Shown here: positions 60,417-64,000 of the stretch, in pieces
How positions within the stretch are numbered: the first letter of the stretch is position 1
Layout: each line of letters starts with the position of its first letter
From: an uncultured Prevotella sp.
Lineage (GTDB): Bacteria; Bacteroidota; Bacteroidia; Bacteroidales; Bacteroidaceae
Length of the DNA stretch: 64,000 bases
NCBI GenBank assembly: GCA_902798285.1
Contig: CADBVZ010000006.1
Coordinates: 1 to 64,000 of the forward strand
Direction of reading: 5' to 3'
Position numbers and translations under genes: made by a program
The notes under the pieces: model-generated
What the model was told of the DNA's origin: nothing
Seen by the model: only the letters and a program-made list of their open reading frames with translations
Databases searched by the model: none

Positions 60417-62873
60417 TCAGAGGATCACAGCTCCCGTCTTCCTGTACCTGGCCTTGGTGGTGCCGTTCTCCACAAACTCCTCCACCTTCTCCACCAGTCG
60501 GTCCTTCTGCAGACGAACCACCCTGGTGCGGGCCGAACCATAGTTCGATAGCGAGAAACAGCGCATCACGTCGTCGACGGTAAACGTATCTGGCAGGCGG
60601 TTGTAGGCCTCGATGGTCTTGCCCCTGCGCTGCACGTTGGCAGCAGCATCGCGCGTCTTGTCGTCGAAATACTTCTCGGCCAGGGCTCCAAAGTAGTGGC
60701 GCTGACAGGCATACTGAATGGTTACAATCAGTTCCGCGAGTCGCCAGTCCGTATCGTCGGTCTCGAACTCACCACACCAGTAGTCGCCTTCCTGACGGAT
60801 GTTGGCCCAATGGCGCATCACGATAAAGGGAGCAGCGAAGTTCAGCCCATGATAGGCGCAGCGCTTCAGCAGCATCTCGTCGGCCTTCGAATCGTTCTCC
60901 TTGGCGTCCATCATGCGGCGGGCCGTCCAGTCGTAGAGCTCATCCACAATCTTCTGTACCGTCAGCTCGCCCTTCATGCGATCCAGCTTCTCAGCCCACT
61001 CCTTCAACCTGCCGTCGCTCTCAAGGTCGATGCAACTCTCGCGTAGCATCATCTCGAAATTGGTGGAGGGAAGAGGGATGCAAGTGAGTCGCGTGGCCAG
61101 TCCAGAGCCGAAGTTCTGGGCATTCACCTTCTTCTTCAGCGCCATGGGCGTACCCGTGTAGATGAAATTCCACGTTACGATGAAGTTCTGCACCACACTC
61201 TCGAGGTTGGTATAGGCCTGACCGTCCTCCTCATTATGGAAGGCCTTGAGTTCCAACGACTGCTTGTCGATCCATGAACCACCCTTCTGAACGGTCATGG
61301 TGTTGTCGAGCTCAGTGTCGAAGGTCAGCATGTGCAGCTGCATCTGCTCGCCATCCACCACCTCCACAGCGTTCACCATATCCTGAATGAACTGGGCGTT
61401 CGAGGTTCGTGCCGGATGCACCCTGAATAGTGCCTTGGGCTTGGCCGGCTTCTCCTTGTTGGCGCCCTTGGTCTTCATCTCCTCCTTATAGCGGTTGATG
61501 GCTGCGATACCAGCCTTGTCGGCTGCCACCATGGGCGCTGCCAATAGCTTGAAGAGTCGCGTGGCAAAGCTCTTTCCGCTGGCAGGATCGCCGATGATGA
61601 GGGTAGAGTTATTCAGTCGGCGCAGCTCCTCTGGGCGATGGTAGAATCGGTAGGTGCAGCGCGTCATGAGTGTCATCATCAGTCCGCCTGCTACGAACAG
61701 GGCCGCAGGATACTGGTTCTTCTTCAGTCCCTTACAGATGTCCTTCAGGATGGGATAGTCATCGGCCAGCACCTCGATCTGCTCGCCCCACTCCCAGAGC
61801 CAGCGCTCGATGTCATCATCGCTCACCGCCGCCGTTTGCGCTTGCGTGATGCTCTGATACGTCTTGCCTGTCGCCTTCTGGATCGCTTCCTGCATCGGCT
61901 TACTTGGCGCTTGACTAAGATACTTCTTCTCTCGGTCAGCCATACGCTCAGCAGCACTGAGCACTGTCTGCGCCACGTTCTCGTTCCTCTCCTGGATAAT
62001 CTCCTTGACCCAAGGCTGGGCTTCGAGCACATGCTGAACTCGGTTCTTGTCGCCGTCGAAGAGTATAAGCAGGTCAGAGGCCAGCTTGAGACTTTCGTTA
62101 TGGCGGTTACTGTCGGCTGCGCAGGGCAGCTTGTCGGCGAAACGCTGATCAATAATACACTGTATATCATACTCTCTCCATTTTATTTCTTGGCACGAAT
62201 CACACGAATTATCACGAATTCTTTTATTATCTTCGCGTAAATTCGCGCAATTCGTGCCTGAATTTCTCTTTGTAGCCTGTGAATGACCGTCGCGATATAG
62301 AGATTCATATCTCTCAGCGTATTCTTTGTTCTCATACGTAAATAATTCCTTGTCTAAATAAAGTATGTCCGATTCCTTACAAATGTAACTCAGCCTTGAG
62401 GAGTCCTTTCCGCTCTCATCTACTTGAATATCAAGCACTTGCGCCATGGCGTGCTGATTATCGATGAGGTTCCCCCAATCGATCCTGGCCTTAAAGACCA
62501 CCTTGATGCCCTTGCCCGATGGCGTGATGTAGATAAAATAGATACCAAGATCCTTGAAGTCAAGCCCTTTGTCGATCCAGCCTTGATAAACGGCATGAGG
62601 ATCGTCAATGTGGTCCACGTCTATGACTACCAAACCTGTGAGCCTTGTGGCCGATTGCTTGCGCCAAGCGCCCTCCTTACCCGCCTTCGAGGTGGTGATG
62701 TCGAAGGTAGAAGGGAAAATCCACCCAGGCAACTTCCGCTTATACGATGCCTCGCCCGTCTCACGATACTTATCGATTGCTTCGTTCCACTTCGCGGCCC
62801 TGACAAGCGCATAAAACTGCGCTTCGTCAACTGGCAACGTGGGATTCACAAAATTCTTCTGATAACTAAACAT
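60417..62873 (-). CDS. BT4734-like primase domain plus DUF3987 ATPase, with repeat linker
   Basis: The protein has 818 residues. Domain 1 (about 10-175) is the BT4734/VirE-N domain; VVIDVDH with acidic residues 85 and 87 and TPSGKGIKVVF are reminiscent of archaeo-eukaryotic primases. Domain 2 (about 350-760) is DUF3987 with Walker A GDPASGKS at 428-435. A winged helix ends the protein (DDVMRCFSLSNYGSARTRV). Residues about 205-228 (CANLREDNKRIRDNSCDSC) are encoded by CACGAATT octamers at 62192-62258 and act as a linker. Proteins of this kind occur in mobile or phage-like loci; replication priming is inferred. Confidence 0.75.
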   Translation of the reverse strand: MFSYQKNFVNPTLPVDEAQFYALVRAAKWNEAIDKYRETGEASYKRKLPGWIFPSTFDITTSKAGKEGAWRKQSATRLTGLVVIDVDHIDDPHAVYQGWIDKGLDFKDLGIYFIYITPSGKGIKVVFKARIDWGNLIDNQHAMAQVLDIQVDESGKDSSRLSYICKESDILYLDKELFTYENKEYAERYESLYRDGHSQATKRNSGTNCANLREDNKRIRDNSCDSCQEIKWREYDIQCIIDQRFADKLPCAADSNRHNESLKLASDLLILFDGDKNRVQHVLEAQPWVKEIIQERNENVAQTVLSAAERMADREKKYLSQAPSKPMQEAIQKATGKTYQSITQAQTAAVSDDDIERWLWEWGEQIEVLADDYPILKDICKGLKKNQYPAALFVAGGLMMTLMTRCTYRFYHRPEELRRLNNSTLIIGDPASGKSFATRLFKLLAAPMVAADKAGIAAINRYKEEMKTKGANKEKPAKPKALFRVHPARTSNAQFIQDMVNAVEVVDGEQMQLHMLTFDTELDNTMTVQKGGSWIDKQSLELKAFHNEEDGQAYTNLESVVQNFIVTWNFIYTGTPMALKKKVNAQNFGSGLATRLTCIPLPSTNFEMMLRESCIDLESDGRLKEWAEKLDRMKGELTVQKIVDELYDWTARRMMDAKENDSKADEMLLKRCAYHGLNFAAPFIVMRHWANIRQEGDYWCGEFETDDTDWRLAELIVTIQYACQRHYFGALAEKYFDDKTRDAAANVQRRGKTIEAYNRLPDTFTVDDVMRCFSLSNYGSARTRVVRLQKDRLVEKVEEFVENGTTKARYRKTGAVIL
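62192..62258 (-). repeat. CACGAATT octamer inverted repeat in the primase-like gene
   Basis: GGCACGAAT, CACACGAAT, ATCACGAAT on one arm and AATTCGCG, AATTCGTGCC on the other. Same design as the ACAGAGAT element but with a different sequence. Confidence 0.8.
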
Positions 62874-62891
62874 ATATCCCCCTTTCTCTCA

Positions 62892-63212
62892 TTACATAAA
62901 CTCTATCAGCTCTCGGTCTATCAGGGCGTTCTTCGCATCGCGTGTATGCTCTTCGAGCAGTCCCATCACTTGTGCCGTTCCCACATCCTTGGGGAAACTG
63001 CCGAACACCTTCAAGCGCCCTATCGATTCCTTCACCCAGCCCCAGGGGAGCTTCTTAACCAACTTGTCCTTCTCGCGATGTCGAGGCTGGCGGTTATATG
63101 CCATAAACATTACCTTACCTGTCCACTCGTCACGACGCAGACGTCCTTCTACGCACTTTCCACTTACAAGGCGTACGAGTACCTCTTCCGAAATTTCTAT
63201 AAACTTTCGCAT
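62892..63212 (-). CDS. small basic protein of unknown function
   Basis: The protein has 106 residues from ATG 63212; the upstream Met adds ten unlikely residues. Arg/Lys-rich middle (RQPRHREKDKLVKKLPWGWVKES) and acidic end. It lies 18 bp before the primase-like gene in the same direction, so probably the same operon. Nucleic-acid binding is possible but unproven. Confidence 0.55.
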   Translation of the reverse strand: MRKFIEISEEVLVRLVSGKCVEGRLRRDEWTGKVMFMAYNRQPRHREKDKLVKKLPWGWVKESIGRLKVFGSFPKDVGTAQVMGLLEEHTRDAKNALIDRELIEFM

Positions 63213-63303
63213 AAATCTTGTTGAATTGTGAGTGAAGGTCATGTCGGAATTTGGCCATTTTCACTACGTAGACTTCCTCCACTCGCTTCAACTCGATTAA
63301 TAC

Positions 63304-63549
63304 TTAATCAATAACTACCTCCTTGGTTTCCAGATGGCGCACTATGCCGCCACCCTTGCCGGCATTCTTCATCCCGTCGCTCATCTGCCACTGCTTGCAC
63401 TTGAACTTCTGCTCCACCTTGATCATCATCAGGGCGCAGGTTCTTGAGCCCTTAGTCTCGATGCATTTGTGCTGACAGCTGGCGCAGCACTTCTTCACCT
63501 TAATGCCATACTCGTTCTTTACACTTACAATCCTGATTACCTTCTCCAT
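63304..63549 (-). CDS. small cysteine-rich protein
   Basis: The protein has 81 residues. CCASCQHKC and later C residues at CALMM and KCKQW suggest a zinc site. It starts 4 nt after the gene at 63554 and shares its direction. No family is recognised. Confidence 0.55.
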   Translation of the reverse strand: MEKVIRIVSVKNEYGIKVKKCCASCQHKCIETKGSRTCALMMIKVEQKFKCKQWQMSDGMKNAGKGGGIVRHLETKEVVID

Positions 63550-63553
63550 CTTC

Positions 63554-63895
63554 TTAATCCTCCATCTTTAGTTCACGTTTCAGATCCTTAATCTCGCACT
63601 TCTGATCTCTGATCAGTTTCTTCTGCTCGGCTATCTCGGCTTTCAGTGTCATCACCTCAGCCTGGAGTTGCTTCACCAACGAGCCGTCCTTCGTGGCTGC
63701 CATCATGATGTCGATCTCCTCCTTCGTCATCGCCTCCAGTTTCTCCATCCCCACATGGAGGAACATGCCTGCCAGCAACTTCCGAACATCGAAGAACATA
63801 TAGCCCTCATCATTCACTTCCAGCAGATAGCCGTTTACCTTTGTTCTCACTGAGAGAATCATTCTCTCTTGTTTGTTTTGATTGTTCTTAAACAT
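63554..63895 (-). CDS. small protein with C-terminal coiled coil
   Basis: The protein has 113 residues. An N-terminal part with KVNGYLLEVNDEGYMFFD is followed by a coiled coil (about 70-110: VKQLQAEVMTLKAEIAEQK). ATG 63862 is an alternative start. First visible gene of the minus-strand accessory operon ending at 60072. Function unknown. Confidence 0.5.
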   Translation of the reverse strand: MFKNNQNKQERMILSVRTKVNGYLLEVNDEGYMFFDVRKLLAGMFLHVGMEKLEAMTKEEIDIMMAATKDGSLVKQLQAEVMTLKAEIAEQKKLIRDQKCEIKDLKRELKMED

Positions 63896-64000
63896 ACTTT
63901 AATTAATTATTTAAATGTTACTGTTTTGATGCTCTGTTTGAGACATCGTTCATAATACCCCGACAGTAACGCAGATTTAAGGGAAAACAATAGGGAGAAC
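63896..64000. other. window end, AT-rich
   Basis: No gene or clear minus-strand promoter is visible in the last 105 bp. Confidence 0.4.

Overview
The window reads as chromosomal DNA of an anaerobic Bacteroidota, most likely of the Prevotella group. The reasons are Bacteroidota-type promoters (TTG, about 19-20 nt, TAnnTTTG) in front of many genes, a SusC/SusD pair, a calycin-like lipoprotein, a BT4734/DUF3987 primase-like gene, a DUF4954 protein, and oxygen defence built on rubrerythrin and a flavodiiron protein. Shine-Dalgarno sequences are mostly weak; clpB is an exception.

Layout. 1-7,600 is an AT-rich accessory island. It holds the 3' end of an IS3-family element, an IS21-type end with 23-bp repeats, a large YobI-like P-loop NTPase with a membrane-anchored partner, three unknown or small genes, and a superoxide dismutase pseudogene. 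7,800-16,500 holds an AAA-type ATPase, rubrerythrin, a likely galacturonate salvage set (galacturonokinase-like kinase, nucleotidyltransferase, UDP-glucuronate 4-epimerase), a WbuC cupin, glycerate kinase and a flavodiiron protein, separated by hairpin-rich repeat arrays. 16,500-19,740 holds two nucleotide-sugar genes (WecB-like epimerase and a membrane 4,6-dehydratase). 19,766-34,900 holds nagB-GH97, hflX, DUF4954, an M16 peptidase, fumarase, an M6 peptidase and clpB. 35,000-39,615 is a minus-strand operon (M28-PDZ peptidase, 5-TM protein, calycin lipoprotein, TonB receptor). 39,760-47,480 holds a GH94 phosphorylase divergent from a SusC/SusD pair. 47,500-60,000 holds a flavoprotein, ADP-forming acyl-CoA synthetase, alpha-2-macroglobulin, DUF1573, meaB and ispH. 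60,070-63,900 is a second accessory segment with a shortened M15-like protein, the primase-like gene and three small genes.

The most striking feature is a set of short dispersed repeats made of small hairpins and/or 7- or 8-nt tandem units. They lie between genes and also inside many conserved genes without breaking the frame: the flavodiiron protein, GH97, HflX, ClpB, GH94, a BaiN-type flavoprotein, alpha-2-macroglobulin (four places), the primase-like gene and the M6 peptidase. They add peptides such as SPLTS-type strings at surface or linker positions. This resembles the Rickettsia palindromic elements in concept but differs in sequence and architecture.

All assignments rest on reading the sequence and on remembered family features. 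No database search was run.
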